Assembly: GCA_011524785.1 (NCBI GenBank)
Contig: WTJQ01000007.1
Span: 1 to 5,972 of the forward strand
DNA from: Planctomycetota bacterium
Lineage (GTDB): Bacteria > Planctomycetota > UBA1135 > GCA-002686595
Direction: 5' to 3'
DNA: 5,972 nt
Below the pieces are notes generated by a model that was given only the letters and a program-made list of their open reading frames with translations, did not search any database and was not told where the DNA came from. A program made the position numbers and the translations under genes. Positions 5,881 to 5,972 of this stretch are shown in pieces (positions within the stretch are counted from its first letter, which is position 1; every line of letters begins with the position of its first letter).

Positions 5881-5972
5881 TCAGCGCGGGGCGGGCAGCG
5901 CGCGCCAGATCGTGTGCACGTGTGCCGGGTCGTTCGCCGGCGCGCTGTACTCGATGCCGAAGCTGCGGTCGC
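5881..5972 (-). CDS. C-terminal end of an unrecognised protein, cut by the right edge
   Basis: On the minus strand a frame open from the right edge ends in TGA at 5883-5881. Its 30 visible codons give the C-terminus DRSFGIEYSAPANDPAHVHT followed by IWRALPAPR. The composition is protein-like and unlike the Arg/Pro/Ser-rich shadow frames of this window, with a balanced mix of aromatic, acidic and aliphatic residues. The stop falls in a sensible place, converging on the sulfatase with about 98 bases between the two stops and a hairpin in that gap. I do not recognise the family. A secreted or sugar-active enzyme would suit the context but nothing in the fragment shows it. Confidence 0.55.
   Translation of the reverse strand, partial: DRSFGIEYSAPANDPAHVHTIWRALPAPR

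Noticed and set aside
1..5972. CRISPR arrays, tRNA or rRNA genes, insertion sequences, attachment sites, phage or toxin-antitoxin genes
   Set aside because: I saw no regular repeat-spacer pattern, no transposase or integrase motifs, no terminal inverted repeats and no RNA gene signature; the window is almost wholly filled by the listed genes.

Overview
This is a very GC-rich (roughly 70% or more), densely coding stretch of bacterial DNA with four complete genes, one complete divergent gene and two genes cut by the window edges. There is no gene-free stretch longer than about 100 bases. Two lipoprotein signal peptides, a type I sulfatase and the strong G/C third-position bias suggest a Gram-negative-type lineage that digests sulfated polysaccharides. 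A myxobacterium-like (Myxococcota) or high-GC planctomycete-like organism would fit, but the sequence alone does not decide, and no rRNA or other taxonomic marker is present.

Layout. Left side, minus strand: a complete COG3618-type amidohydrolase resembling L-fuconolactonase or L-rhamnonolactonase (921 to 85), followed after 11 bases by the first 24 codons of a probably exported protein that runs off the left edge (73 to 1). A 74-base gap (922-995) separates these from a divergent plus-strand cluster and holds a candidate promoter pointing right. The plus-strand cluster is a lipoprotein sugar-binding protein (996-1976), a double-domain sugar ABC ATPase (1973-3502), an RbsC-type permease (3499-4437) and a lipoprotein sulfatase with the C-x-P-S-R active-site motif (4427-5782). 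Every junction in this cluster overlaps (GTGA, ATGA and an 11-base overlap), so the four genes almost certainly form one translationally coupled operon. A hairpin with a short T-run lies 37 bases after the sulfatase. Beyond it is the C-terminal end of an unrecognised minus-strand gene that converges on the operon and runs off the right edge (5972 to 5881).

How the parts may work together (inference): a surface- or periplasm-anchored sulfatase removes sulfate from a sugar or small oligosaccharide, a lipid-anchored binding protein captures the product, the RbsA/RbsC-like transporter imports it, and the lactonase-like amidohydrolase acts in an oxidative sugar pathway such as that for L-fucose, L-rhamnose or L-galactose. 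The sugar is not proven by the sequence. I see ordinary gene families in an unusual combination, not a new class of system. The most notable points are the sulfatase fused by overlap to the transporter operon, and the unusually degenerate second ATP site of the ATPase.
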